Part shown: one piece after another, positions 8,242 through 16,571 of the stretch
Numbering within the stretch: position 1 is the stretch's first letter
Layout: each line of letters begins with the position of its first letter
From: Thermoleophilia bacterium SCSIO 60948
GTDB lineage: Bacteria > Actinomycetota > Thermoleophilia > Solirubrobacterales > 70-9
Length of the DNA: 64,000 nucleotides
Reading direction: 5' to 3'
Assembly (NCBI GenBank): GCA_021496505.1
Contig: CP053031.1
Span: 1,480,001 to 1,544,000, forward strand
Notes under the pieces: model-generated
Seen by the model: only the letters and a program-made list of their open reading frames with translations
What the model was told of the DNA's origin: nothing
The model's database searches: none
Position numbers and translations under genes: made by a program

Positions 8242-9051
8242 TCAGGCGGACGCGGGGGCCGCGTCGTCGGAGTCTTCGTCGGCGGCGTCGATCCGCGCCG
8301 TCCCGCCGAGGTAGAGCTCTGCGACCTTCGGGTCGTCGAGCAGGTCCTTGCCGGGCCCCTCGAAGCGGTCCCTGCCGAGGTCGAGGACGTAGCCGCGGTC
8401 GGACATCGCCAGCGCGCGGCGGGCGTTCTGCTCGACCATCAGGATCGTCACGCCCTCGCGGTTGACGTCCTGGGTCTTCTCGAAGATTGCATCGACGAAG
8501 GCGGGGGCGAGGCCGGCGGAGGGCTCGTCGAGCAGCAGCACCTTCGGGTCCGGCATCAGCGCACGGGCCATCGCGACCATCTGGCGCTCGCCACCGGACA
8601 TCGTGCCCGCGTACTGTCCGCGGCGCTCGCCGAGTCGCGGGAAGAGCTCGCACATGCGGTCGATCTGTGACTTCGTCGTCGAGCGATCGAGCGACCCCAT
8701 CTCGAGGTTCTCCGAGACCGTCAGGTTGGGGAAGATGTTGTCGAGCTGCGGCACGTAGCTCATCCCGCGCCGCGTGATGTCGTGCGGCCGGCGTCCGGAG
8801 ATGTCCTCGCCGCGCAGCACGACGCGGCCCTTGCGCGGCTTGAGCAGTCCGAAGAGGGTCTTGATGAAGGTTGACTTGCCGGCGCCGTTCGGGCCGACGA
8901 TCGTCACGATCTCGCCCTCCCGGACGCGGATCGAGACTCCGTTGAGGATGTCGACCTCGGGCAGGTAGCCCGCGACGACGCCCTCCGTCGCGAGCAGCGC
9001 GTCGCCGGCCGGCGTGATCTCCTCGCCGTCCGTCTCGCGAACGCCGCTCAT
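8242..9051 (-). CDS. livF: Branched-chain amino acid ABC transporter ATP-binding protein LivF
   Basis: 269-residue ATPase with Walker A GPNGAGKST, Q-loop YVPQLDNIFPNLTVSENL, signature SGGERQ, Walker B VLLLDEP and switch-region VEQNARRAL, the last typical of LivF. It powers import of the substrate delivered by the adjacent binding lipoprotein. An acidic Asp/Ala tail of about 20 residues (AADEDSDDAAPASA) extends the C-terminus. It is last in the minus-strand order livH-livM-livG-livF; its ATG overlaps the livG stop by 4 bp. Confidence 0.93.
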   Translation of the reverse strand: MSGVRETDGEEITPAGDALLATEGVVAGYLPEVDILNGVSIRVREGEIVTIVGPNGAGKSTFIKTLFGLLKPRKGRVVLRGEDISGRRPHDITRRGMSYVPQLDNIFPNLTVSENLEMGSLDRSTTKSQIDRMCELFPRLGERRGQYAGTMSGGERQMVAMARALMPDPKVLLLDEPSAGLAPAFVDAIFEKTQDVNREGVTILMVEQNARRALAMSDRGYVLDLGRDRFEGPGKDLLDDPKVAELYLGGTARIDAADEDSDDAAPASA

Positions 9052-9935
9052 CGTGCGTCCTCCCGGCCCTCGGGTCGGTCGCGGTGCTCGACGCGCTCGA
9101 GCTCGGCGCGGTCCTCGGCGCTCGTGTCGAGCGCGGGATCGGCGAGCGCCGCCGCCGGCGCCTCGCCGCCGAGGTATGCGTCGATGACGCCCTTGTCGGA
9201 GCGCACCTCCTCCGGCGGGCCGGAGGCGATCACCTTGCCCTGCGCCATGACCACGACCTTGTCGGAGTGGTTCATGACGACCTCCATGTCGTGCTCGACG
9301 AACAGGAAGGTCACGCCGTCCTCACGGCGCAGCCGCTGCATGTGGTCGAGCAGTCGGCGGCCGAGCGTCGGGTTGATCCCGGCCATCGGCTCGTCGAGCA
9401 GCAGGAAGCGCGGGCGCGTCATCAGCGCCCGCGAGAGCTCGAGCAACTTGCGCTGCCCGCCGGAGAGCGTGCCCGCGTACTCGTCCTTGAGCCGGGTCAG
9501 GTTGAAGACGTCGAGCAGCTCCTCGGCCTGGGCGTGGATCTCCTTCTCGCGCTTTCGCCCCGCCACCGGGCGGAAGATCGCGCCGAAGAGGCTCTCGCCA
9601 GGCTGGTTCTGCGCCGCGAGCAGCATGTTGTCGAGCACCGACATCCGCGCCAGCGCCTTCGTGATCTGGAAGGTCCGGACCATCCCCATGCGCGCGATCA
9701 GGTAGGGCGGTCGCCCGAGCGTGCGGCGTCCCTCGAACGTCGCCGTCCCGCCGTCGGCGCGGTAGAAGCCGGTGATCGTGTTGAAGAACGTCGTCTTGCC
9801 GGCGCCGTTGGGACCGATCAACGCCGTGATCGAGCCCTCGGCCACGTCCATCGTCGCCCCGTCCACGGCACGGATGCCGCCGAATTGCTTGACGACTCCG
9901 TCGGCGCGGAAGATCGGCGCGGGCGCGTCACTCAC
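9048..9935 (-). CDS. livG: Branched-chain amino acid ABC transporter ATP-binding protein LivG
   Basis: 295-residue ATPase partner of LivF. Walker A GPNGAGKTTF, LivG-type GFYRADGGTATFEG, RTFQITKAL Q-loop, signature SGGQRKLLEL, Walker B FLLLDEPMAGINP and VEHDMEVVM are present. A charged tail of about 40 residues after AYLGGEAP (LERVEHRDRPEGREDAR end) is longer than usual. The start overlaps the livM stop by 8 bp. Confidence 0.93.
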   Translation of the reverse strand: MSDAPAPIFRADGVVKQFGGIRAVDGATMDVAEGSITALIGPNGAGKTTFFNTITGFYRADGGTATFEGRRTLGRPPYLIARMGMVRTFQITKALARMSVLDNMLLAAQNQPGESLFGAIFRPVAGRKREKEIHAQAEELLDVFNLTRLKDEYAGTLSGGQRKLLELSRALMTRPRFLLLDEPMAGINPTLGRRLLDHMQRLRREDGVTFLFVEHDMEVVMNHSDKVVVMAQGKVIASGPPEEVRSDKGVIDAYLGGEAPAAALADPALDTSAEDRAELERVEHRDRPEGREDAR

Positions 9936-10941
9936 CGAGCACCATCTCCTCGCGCTTGCCGAGGATCCCCTGCGGTCGGAACGCCATCAGCGCGATCAGC
10001 ACGATCCCCAGGACGATGAACCTGAGCGCCGAGAGCTGCGTCTCGGAGATCCCGATGTCGTCGAGGAAGCGCATTCCCTCGAACACCGACTGGAAGATGA
10101 TCGCGCCGAGCGCGACACCCCAGTAGTTGCCGAGACCTCCCAGGATCATGCAGGCGAAGCCGATGAAGGTGAACTGGGGTAAGAACGAGTCCGGGTTGAT
10201 GAACTGGAGGTTGATCGCCAGGAAGAAGCCGGCGAGGGCACCGATGCCGGCCGCGACGACGAGCGACTGCAGCTTGTAGGAGAACGCGTTCTTGCCGAGC
10301 GCCCGGGCGGCGTCCTCGTCCTCGCGGACCGCTCGCAGGACGCGGCCCCACGGCGTCTTCTGGAGTCGCCAGAGGACGAAGGTCAGCGTGAGGGCGACGA
10401 CCCAGACGACGAGGAACAGCGGGAAGGTGCTCTCCGGATCCGTCCAGCCGATCGTCTCGACCGCGCTCTCGATGCCGTCCTCGATCGGGTCGAAGCCGGT
10501 CAGGAAACCGAAGATTCCCTGCGGCCCCTCCGTCAGGTCCTGCGCGTTGACCGTCGTCAGCCGGATCGCCTCGGCGGCGGCGATCGTCGCGATCGCGAGG
10601 TAGTCGGCGCGAAGGCGCAGCGACGGCATGCCGACGATCAGCCCGAAGACCATCGCGAGCAGGATCCCCGCGAGCAGACCCAGCATCAGGGTGAGGAACG
10701 AGTCGGGGTCGAGCCCGATGCTCGGCGCGGTCTTCGTGACGAAGATCGCCATCGTGTAGGCGCCGATCGCCATGAAGCCGGCCTGGCCGAAGTTGAAGAT
10801 CCCCGTGAAGCCGACGTTCAGCTGCAGGCCGAGGGCGAAGATCGTGAAGATCCCCGCGATGATCCCGATGTTGATCCAGACGCCGAGGCTCGAGAAGGCG
10901 TCGAAGGAGATCGCCGTGTGGAGGAGGTCGGCGGCGGTCAT
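9928..10941 (-). CDS. livM: Branched-chain amino acid ABC transporter permease LivM
   Basis: 337-residue polytopic permease. It contains the LivM signature GLQLNVGFTGIFNFGQAGFMAIGAY near residues 37-61 and the cytoplasmic coupling loop WGRVLRAVREDEDAARALGKN near 197-217, which contacts the ATPases. About eight to ten hydrophobic segments are visible. It pairs with LivH to form the membrane channel. Its ATG directly follows the livH stop. Confidence 0.92.
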   Translation of the reverse strand: MTAADLLHTAISFDAFSSLGVWINIGIIAGIFTIFALGLQLNVGFTGIFNFGQAGFMAIGAYTMAIFVTKTAPSIGLDPDSFLTLMLGLLAGILLAMVFGLIVGMPSLRLRADYLAIATIAAAEAIRLTTVNAQDLTEGPQGIFGFLTGFDPIEDGIESAVETIGWTDPESTFPLFLVVWVVALTLTFVLWRLQKTPWGRVLRAVREDEDAARALGKNAFSYKLQSLVVAAGIGALAGFFLAINLQFINPDSFLPQFTFIGFACMILGGLGNYWGVALGAIIFQSVFEGMRFLDDIGISETQLSALRFIVLGIVLIALMAFRPQGILGKREEMVLGE

Positions 10942-12129
10942 CTAGATCGACCTCTCGCGCCCGAAGATGCCCTGAGGGCGGATCACGAGGACCGCGATCA
11001 GGACCAGGAAGCCGATCGCGTTCTTGAAGCCCGAGGCGACGAACAGCGTCGACCACTCGATGACGAGGCCCAGCATCAGACCGCCGGCGAGGGCGCCGAA
11101 CGCGTTACCGATCCCACCGAGGACGACCGCGGCGAAGATCGGGAGCAGGAGCTCGAACCCGAGCTCGGGCTGCAACTGCGTGATCGCGCCCGCCGCGACG
11201 CCCGCGAGCCCGGCCATCGAGCCGGCGAGGACCCAGGTCCAGGTGATGACGCGGGTCGTGTCGATGCCGGCCGTCTCGGCTAGATCGAGGTCGTCGGAGA
11301 GCGCCCGCATCCGCTTGCCGAGCAGCGTGTAGCGCAGCATCAGCCCGGTCAGTACGAGCACGATCAGGCCACCGACCAGGACGATCCCCTGGGTCGTCCC
11401 GAGTGTGATCCCGAACCAGTCCTCGAGGAAGCCGACCGAGCCCGATCGGTTGAGCCCGTAGGAGCGCAGATCGGTCGAATAGAAGAACTGGATCCCATAG
11501 CGGATCACGAACGCGAGCCCGATCGACATCAGGATGAACTGCAGGAGCCCGGCGCCGCGACGGCGCATCGGCGCCCACATTCCCTTCTCGAGGCCGATTC
11601 CTAGCAGCGCCGTCAGCGCCATCGCGAATGCCACCGCGATCACGAACGGCAGGCTCCAGAAGACGTAGGCGACGTAGGCGGCGTAGGCGCCGAACGTCAG
11701 CAGGTCGCCGTGGGCGAAGTTGACGAGTTTGAGGATCCCGTAGACGAGCGTCAGGCCGACGGCTCCGAGTGCGAACACCGAGCCGGTCGACAGGCCGATG
11801 AATCCGCGCTCCGCGACTGCCTGGAGGCCGTTGTAGGCGATCAGGACGCAGAACAGGTAGACGAGGATCACCCCGGCGATCGCCGGGGCCCTGCCCTGGA
11901 TCTGACTCAGCACGGCGATCGCGACGACCGTCGATACGAGCAGGCCGGCGATCGCGACGCCGCCGTCGGGCAGCCCGCCCTCGAATATCAGCATCAGGAT
12001 CGGGATCAGCAGCAGAGCGAGGCCGCCGAGGACGACGAAGGGCAGCTCCCTCGCCTGTCCGAGCAGCTCGTAGACCCGCTCGGTGACGGTCTTGTCCGCC
12101 ACCTTCGGTGCATGGGTGCCCGCCTCCAC
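10942..12129 (-). CDS. livH: Branched-chain amino acid ABC transporter permease LivH with N-terminal extension
   Basis: 395 residues. The family core begins around residue 105 (AVAERGFIGLSTGSVFALGAVGLTLVYGILKLVNFAHGD) and includes GKRMRALSDDLDLAETAGIDT as the coupling loop and the C-terminal LVIRPQGIFG. Typical LivH proteins have about 290-310 residues. Here roughly 100 extra N-terminal residues carry about three additional hydrophobic segments (FVVLGGLALLLIPILMLIF; VAIAGLLVSTVVAIAVL; AIAGVILVYLFCVLIAY). The ATG at 12129 is the natural start, since the extension has good codon use. It is first in the operon. The extension's role is unknown. Confidence 0.9.
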   Translation of the reverse strand: MEAGTHAPKVADKTVTERVYELLGQARELPFVVLGGLALLLIPILMLIFEGGLPDGGVAIAGLLVSTVVAIAVLSQIQGRAPAIAGVILVYLFCVLIAYNGLQAVAERGFIGLSTGSVFALGAVGLTLVYGILKLVNFAHGDLLTFGAYAAYVAYVFWSLPFVIAVAFAMALTALLGIGLEKGMWAPMRRRGAGLLQFILMSIGLAFVIRYGIQFFYSTDLRSYGLNRSGSVGFLEDWFGITLGTTQGIVLVGGLIVLVLTGLMLRYTLLGKRMRALSDDLDLAETAGIDTTRVITWTWVLAGSMAGLAGVAAGAITQLQPELGFELLLPIFAAVVLGGIGNAFGALAGGLMLGLVIEWSTLFVASGFKNAIGFLVLIAVLVIRPQGIFGRERSI

Positions 12130-12183
12130 GAGGCCGCAGACTAGACCTTCCGTCCGGCGGGTGTCTCGCTGAGGCGCCTGCGG

Positions 12184-13248
12184 CTAATCGGTGCCCAGGC
12201 GCTTCGATACCGCGTCGATGACCGCGCTCGTGAAGGCGCTCGTACCGACGTGTCCACCGAGGTCCGGGGTCCTGGTCCCGGACCCGGCGGTCGCGACGGT
12301 CGCCTCGGTTATCGCCTTCCCGGCCTCCTTGGCGCGCTCGTCGTCGGAGAAACCGAGCACTGCGCCCGCGGCCATGATCATCGCCATCGGGTTCGCGAGG
12401 TCCTTGCCGAGCAGGGCGGGCGCGGTTCCGTGCGGCGCCTCGGCCATCGCGACCTCGACCGCGAGCTCGTCGTCGAGCGCCAGCAGGACCGATTCGGCGC
12501 CCGCGATCGAGCCGAACATCGGCAGGACGAGGTCCGAGAGCAGGTCGCCGTCGCGGTTCAGGCACGGGATCACGAGCGGGCCCTCCGCGGCGCCCGAGAC
12601 GAGCCCGGCGAGTGTCGCGTCGATCAGGACCGGCTTGTAGGGAACATCGGGATGGCGCTCGGCCGCGGCGTCCATCTCCTCCTTGAGCATCCCTTCGTAG
12701 GTCGGGCTCACGGTCCACTTCGGGCCGCCGTAGACCGTTGCCTGGCCCTGCTCGGCAGCCCGGAACGAGTACTCCGCGACCGCGCGACAGTCCGCCCGCG
12801 TGATCCGCTCGGTCCGCAGCGCGACCTCCTCGTCACCCTCGCCCTCGCGCCACTGCTCCGCGCCGTAGGCGTCGCCGACGGCCATCCGGCAGACGGAGAT
12901 CGGGTCGTGGACGCCGGCGACGGTCGAGATCCCGGGGATCCGGCGCCCCGTCCGGACGATCACCTTGCCGCCGATCTCCTCGCGGAGGATCCGGTTCGGG
13001 CTGCCGACGTCGTCGGCGCCCTCGGGCGTGACCGTGGCCGCCTTGAGGCCGAGTCCGGCCTCGCGCATCGCGGCGGCGGCCTCGGTGACGCAGCCGTTGT
13101 CGGTCTCGCGGCGGTTGTCGAGGGAGAGGTCGTGGCGCTCGATCTCGACGTCGACCCCGAGCAGCTCCGGGTCGAGGACGCGCAGCGACTCCTCGAGCAG
13201 CTCCTGGCCCGTCTCGTCACCCTCGAGCGCGACTATCTTGATGGCCAT
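12184..13248 (-). CDS. Isocitrate/isopropylmalate dehydrogenase family protein, unusual type
   Basis: 354-residue metal-dependent beta-decarboxylating dehydrogenase. Compared from memory with eukaryotic-type (type II) NADP-isocitrate dehydrogenase, it shares the order of motifs: DLSLDNRRETDN, LKAATVTPE, SPNRILRE (S83, R89), K177, and the metal motif NRDGDLLSD (D233, D239). Three things differ. It is about 50 residues shorter. The catalytic Tyr of the HAYGDQY motif is Val124 (CRMAVGDAY). The NADP 2'-phosphate residues after HGT are replaced by APAL (HGTAPALLGKDLANP), which looks like NAD-dependent isopropylmalate/homoisocitrate enzymes. I predict an NAD-linked enzyme whose substrate may not be isocitrate. 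It is monocistronic, divergent from the zinc-ribbon gene. Confidence 0.75.
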   Translation of the reverse strand: MAIKIVALEGDETGQELLEESLRVLDPELLGVDVEIERHDLSLDNRRETDNGCVTEAAAAMREAGLGLKAATVTPEGADDVGSPNRILREEIGGKVIVRTGRRIPGISTVAGVHDPISVCRMAVGDAYGAEQWREGEGDEEVALRTERITRADCRAVAEYSFRAAEQGQATVYGGPKWTVSPTYEGMLKEEMDAAAERHPDVPYKPVLIDATLAGLVSGAAEGPLVIPCLNRDGDLLSDLVLPMFGSIAGAESVLLALDDELAVEVAMAEAPHGTAPALLGKDLANPMAMIMAAGAVLGFSDDERAKEAGKAITEATVATAGSGTRTPDLGGHVGTSAFTSAVIDAVSKRLGTD

Positions 13249-13287
13249 GGCTCGACGCTACCCGCTCGGACCTCGAGGAGTACTGAG

Positions 13288-13626
13288 GTGAGCGCTCCGG
13301 CTCGCTGCTCGTGGTGCGGGGCGAGCGTCGAGGCCGACGACGGCTGGCGCGCCTACGAGCCGGCCGGTGATCGCAGCGCGACGTTCTGCCGCCTGGAGCA
13401 CGTCTTCCCGTGGACGTTCCACGACTCGCACTGGGAGGCCGGCGCCTTCGACGAGCCCGAGGTCGGCGACGGTCCGGATCGCTGTTCGCAGTGCGAGGCC
13501 GAGCTCGGCGAGGTGCGGGTGATCCTCGTGCGCCACCGCGACCGCGCCCGGATCCCCGACGCGTTCTGCTCGACCGAGCACATGGCCGATTGGGCCAAGG
13601 CCGGCGGGCGCTGGCGCTCGGTCTAG
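13288..13626 (+). CDS. Small zinc-ribbon-like protein, 112 aa
   Basis: Two internal halves each carry CxxC followed by a Cys/His pair: CSWCGA with FCRLEH, and CSQCEAEL with FCSTEHMADW. This suggests two zinc-binding treble-clef or MYM-like knuckles and a duplication origin. GTG at 13288 is chosen because GAGGAG (13275-13280) lies 7 bases upstream and the protein begins right before the first CxxC. It is divergent from the dehydrogenase (40 bp gap), and its stop is 1 bp from the stop of the convergent HD gene. Function is unknown; a protein or nucleic acid contact role is only a guess. Confidence 0.7.
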   Translation: MSAPARCSWCGASVEADDGWRAYEPAGDRSATFCRLEHVFPWTFHDSHWEAGAFDEPEVGDGPDRCSQCEAELGEVRVILVRHRDRARIPDAFCSTEHMADWAKAGGRWRSV

Positions 13627-13627
13627 G

Positions 13628-14218
13628 TCAGGCCGGCTCGGCCGAGGCCTCGCCCCGCAGCCCGAGCTCGTCGGCGCGCTCGGCGAGCGCCGCGATGACG
13701 ATCGCGAGGTGCTCGTCGAAATCGACGCCGAGCTCCTCGGCTCCGGCCCGCACCTGCTCGCGATCGACGGCCGCGGCGAAGGCCGGAGTCTTCAGCTTCT
13801 TCTTGACCGACTTCGGCTTCATGCCCTCGATCCCCGTCGGCCGGACCATCGCGCAGGCCGCGACGAAGCCACTCAGCTCGTCGACGGCGTAGAGGGTCTT
13901 CGAGAGATCGGTCTCGCGCGGGACGCCGAGGTAGGGCGCGTGACCGGCCACGGCGTCGATCAGCTCCGGCGGCCAGTCGAGTCGTTCGAGCTCGGCGATC
14001 GCGTAGCGCGGATGGCCCGTCTCGAGGTCCGGATGGCGCTCGTAGTCGAGGTCGTGGACGAGGCCCGTGTTGCCCCACAGGACCTCGTCGGCGCCGTTTC
14101 GCCTCGCGTAGGCGACCATCGCCGCCTCGACCGCGAGGACGTGTCGGCGGAGCGTCTCGGATTCGATCCATTCCGTGACGAGGGCCCAGGCCTCCTCGCG
14201 GGTCGGCTGTGTCGGCAT
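13628..14218 (-). CDS. HD-superfamily hydrolase
   Basis: 196 residues with the HD metal-binding pattern: H26, the HD pair H55-D56 (VHDLDYERH), H69 (GHPRYAI), H93 (GHAPYLG) and D113. This architecture matches small stand-alone HD phosphohydrolases, and the target (a nucleotide or other phosphoester) cannot be read. A basic loop MKPKSVKKKLKTPAF follows near residue 135. It is convergent with the zinc-ribbon gene and divergent from murA, with 22 bp between starts. Confidence 0.8.
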   Translation of the reverse strand: MPTQPTREEAWALVTEWIESETLRRHVLAVEAAMVAYARRNGADEVLWGNTGLVHDLDYERHPDLETGHPRYAIAELERLDWPPELIDAVAGHAPYLGVPRETDLSKTLYAVDELSGFVAACAMVRPTGIEGMKPKSVKKKLKTPAFAAAVDREQVRAGAEELGVDFDEHLAIVIAALAERADELGLRGEASAEPA

Positions 14219-14240
14219 GGGGGGCTACGGTATCGGCGCA

Positions 14241-15542
14241 ATGGAGAAGTTCGTGATCCAGGGTGGCCGCCCGCTTTCGGGTGAGATCAGGGCCGCCGGA
14301 AACAAGAATGCGGCGCTGCCGATCCTCGCCGCCTGCCTGCTGACCGACGAGGAGCTCGTGCTCCACAACGTGCCGCGCATCCGCGACACCGAGGCCCAGC
14401 TCGAGCTGCTCGCGCGCCTCGGGGTCTCGGTCGTCTGGGGCGTGGACGATGAGCTGCGGCTGTCCGCGGCCAACGTCACCGAGACGGCGGTCGACGAGCG
14501 GCTCGCGGCCCGCATCAGGGCTTCGTTCCTGCTCGCGGGGCCGATCCTGGCGCGGTTCGGGCACGTCGAGATGCCGCCCCCGGGCGGAGACTTCATCGGC
14601 CGCCGCAGGCTCGATCCCCACCTCGACGCCTTCACCGACATGGGGGCGGACGTCTCCGGCGATCGCTGGATCAAGATCTCCGCTCCCGCCGGCGGCTTGA
14701 AGCCGTGCGCGATCTTCATGGACGAGCCGTCGGTCATGGCGACTGAGAACGCGCTGATGGCGGCGTCGCTGACCGAGGGCCCGACGACGATCGGCAATGC
14801 CGCCTGCGAGCCGCACGTGCAGGACCTCGCGAAGCTGCTCGTCAAGATGGGCGCCCAGATCGACGGCATCGGATCGAACGTGATGACCGTGCACGGCCGC
14901 GACCGGCTGAGCGGCGCCGAGCACCGCGTCTGCCCGGATCACATCGAGGTGGCGAGCTTCATGGCGCTGGCCGCCGCCACCGGTGGCGACCTGCGAATCC
15001 GCGACACCGCGCCCGAGGACCTCGTCACCGTCCGCCGCCACTTCGGCCGCCTCGGTCTCCACACCGAGGTCGACGGCAGCGACGTGCTCGTACCGCCCGA
15101 CCAGGAGCTCCGGGTCCAGGACGACCTCGGCGATGCGATCCCGAAGATCGATGACGGGCCGTGGCCGGCGTTCCCAGCCGACCTGACGTCGATCGCCGTG
15201 GCGCTCGCGACCCAGGCCCAGGGCACGATCCTGATCTTCGAGAAGATGTTCGAGAACCGGCTGTTCTTCACCGACAAGCTCGTCGCGATGGGCGCCCGGA
15301 TCACCCTGTGCGACCCGCATCGCGCGATCGTCAGCGGTCCCAGCCGTCTTCACGGCGAGCGCGTCGAGAGTCCCGACATCCGCGCCGGCATGGCGATCCT
15401 GATCGCCGCGCTCTCGGCCGAGGGGACCTCCGAGATCGGCAACATCGCGCAGATCGATCGCGGCTACGAGCGGATCGACGAACGCCTGCGCGACCTCGGC
15501 GCCGAGATCGAACGGGTCGCGATCGAACCCGTCGCCGCCTAG
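14241..15542 (+). CDS. murA: UDP-N-acetylglucosamine 1-carboxyvinyltransferase
   Basis: 433 residues. It transfers enolpyruvate from PEP to UDP-GlcNAc, the first committed step of peptidoglycan synthesis. The invariant GNKNAALP motif (K22) is near the N-terminus. The active-site loop reads PPPGGDFIGRRRLD, with Asp117 where most MurA proteins have the catalytic Cys that fosfomycin alkylates; Mycobacterium tuberculosis has the same change. Start ATG at 14241; an upstream in-frame start at 14175 would overlap the HD gene heavily. It leads a plus-strand run into the his genes, 15 bp before hisZ. Confidence 0.96.
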   Translation: MEKFVIQGGRPLSGEIRAAGNKNAALPILAACLLTDEELVLHNVPRIRDTEAQLELLARLGVSVVWGVDDELRLSAANVTETAVDERLAARIRASFLLAGPILARFGHVEMPPPGGDFIGRRRLDPHLDAFTDMGADVSGDRWIKISAPAGGLKPCAIFMDEPSVMATENALMAASLTEGPTTIGNAACEPHVQDLAKLLVKMGAQIDGIGSNVMTVHGRDRLSGAEHRVCPDHIEVASFMALAAATGGDLRIRDTAPEDLVTVRRHFGRLGLHTEVDGSDVLVPPDQELRVQDDLGDAIPKIDDGPWPAFPADLTSIAVALATQAQGTILIFEKMFENRLFFTDKLVAMGARITLCDPHRAIVSGPSRLHGERVESPDIRAGMAILIAALSAEGTSEIGNIAQIDRGYERIDERLRDLGAEIERVAIEPVAA

Positions 15543-15557
15543 GCGACCCGCGAGCCG

Positions 15558-16571
15558 ATGGCGCTCCGACACCCGATCCCGCCGGGCACCCGTGACGTGC
15601 TCGTCGACGAGCGCCGCGAGCTGCGCGTCATCGAGTCGGCGCTGATCGAGTGCTTCGAGGCGCACGGGTTCGGGGAGGTCCAGACGCCGGCGATCGAGTA
15701 CCACGAGGTGCTCGCCGCGGGCGATGAGCGCGGCGCGCCGGCCGCCTACCGGTTCTTCGACGAGGGCGGCGAGCTGCTCAGCCTGCGGACCGACATGACG
15801 GTCCCGATCGCGCGGCTGGTCGGCACCCGCCTGGCGGCGGCGGAGCCGCCGTTCCGGCTGAGCTACGTCGGCAGCGCCTACCGCGCGGTCCGGCCCCAGC
15901 GCGGCCAGATGCGCGAGTTCGTGCAGGCCGGGGTCGAGTTGATCGGGCCACCGGGGCCGGGCGGGACGGTCGAGGTCGCGACGGTCCTCGACGCGGCGCT
16001 CGACGCGGTCGGTCTGAGCCGCGCGGTCATCGGCATCGGCGACGCGCGGCTCTATCGCGAGGTCCTGACCGAGCTCGGCGCGGGCCCAGAGCTCCGCGAC
16101 GCCGCCCTCGAGCGGCTCGCGAACCACGACCTGGTCGGTCTCGAGGCCGACCTGCGCGGGGCCGAGCTCGGCGCCGAGGACCGCGAGACGCTGGTCCGCC
16201 TGCCCGCTCTGCGCGGAGGGCCCGAGATCCTCGGAGAGGCACGGATGTTGGGCGGTGCCGCGGTCGAGGGCGCGCTCGCGCGCCTCACGGCCGTCGTCGA
16301 GGGCCTCGCCGAGCGCGGTGTCCGCGACCGGGTCGTCGTCGACCTCGGGATGCTTCGCGAGCTCGGGTACTACACGGGCGCGATCCTCGAGGTCTATGAC
16401 CCCGCCCTCGGCCACGTGCTGGGCGGCGGCGGGCGCTACGACGATCTCACCGCGCGGTTCGGCCGGCCGCTGCCCGCGGCCGGGTTCGCACTCTTCGTCG
16501 AGCGGCTCCACATCGCCCGGACCGAGGCCGAGCGCGTCGAGGCGGGCGTGGACGGCGGGGCGGCGAGATGA
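15558..16571 (+). CDS. hisZ: ATP phosphoribosyltransferase regulatory subunit HisZ
   Basis: 337-residue protein with the class II aminoacyl-tRNA synthetase (HisRS-like) fold but lacking the anticodon domain. Motif 2-like YRAVRPQRGQMREFVQAGVELIG and motif 3-like GGGGRYDDLTARFGRPLPAAGFAL are visible. HisZ activates the short form of HisG, encoded next with a 4-bp overlap. The combination HisZ plus 224-residue HisG identifies the hetero-octameric enzyme. A full HisRS would be about 420 residues, so it is not hisS. Confidence 0.88.
   Translation: MALRHPIPPGTRDVLVDERRELRVIESALIECFEAHGFGEVQTPAIEYHEVLAAGDERGAPAAYRFFDEGGELLSLRTDMTVPIARLVGTRLAAAEPPFRLSYVGSAYRAVRPQRGQMREFVQAGVELIGPPGPGGTVEVATVLDAALDAVGLSRAVIGIGDARLYREVLTELGAGPELRDAALERLANHDLVGLEADLRGAELGAEDRETLVRLPALRGGPEILGEARMLGGAAVEGALARLTAVVEGLAERGVRDRVVVDLGMLRELGYYTGAILEVYDPALGHVLGGGGRYDDLTARFGRPLPAAGFALFVERLHIARTEAERVEAGVDGGAAR

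Noticed and set aside
13623-16511. Very long minus-strand open frame (962 codons) across the HD gene, murA and hisZ
   Set aside because: It is antisense to clear genes. Such frames are common in GC-rich DNA; its product is Arg/Asp/Leu-rich with no motifs.
15558-16571. Annotation as histidyl-tRNA synthetase
   Set aside because: Only 337 residues, without the anticodon-binding domain and directly coupled to a short-form hisG, which fits HisZ.
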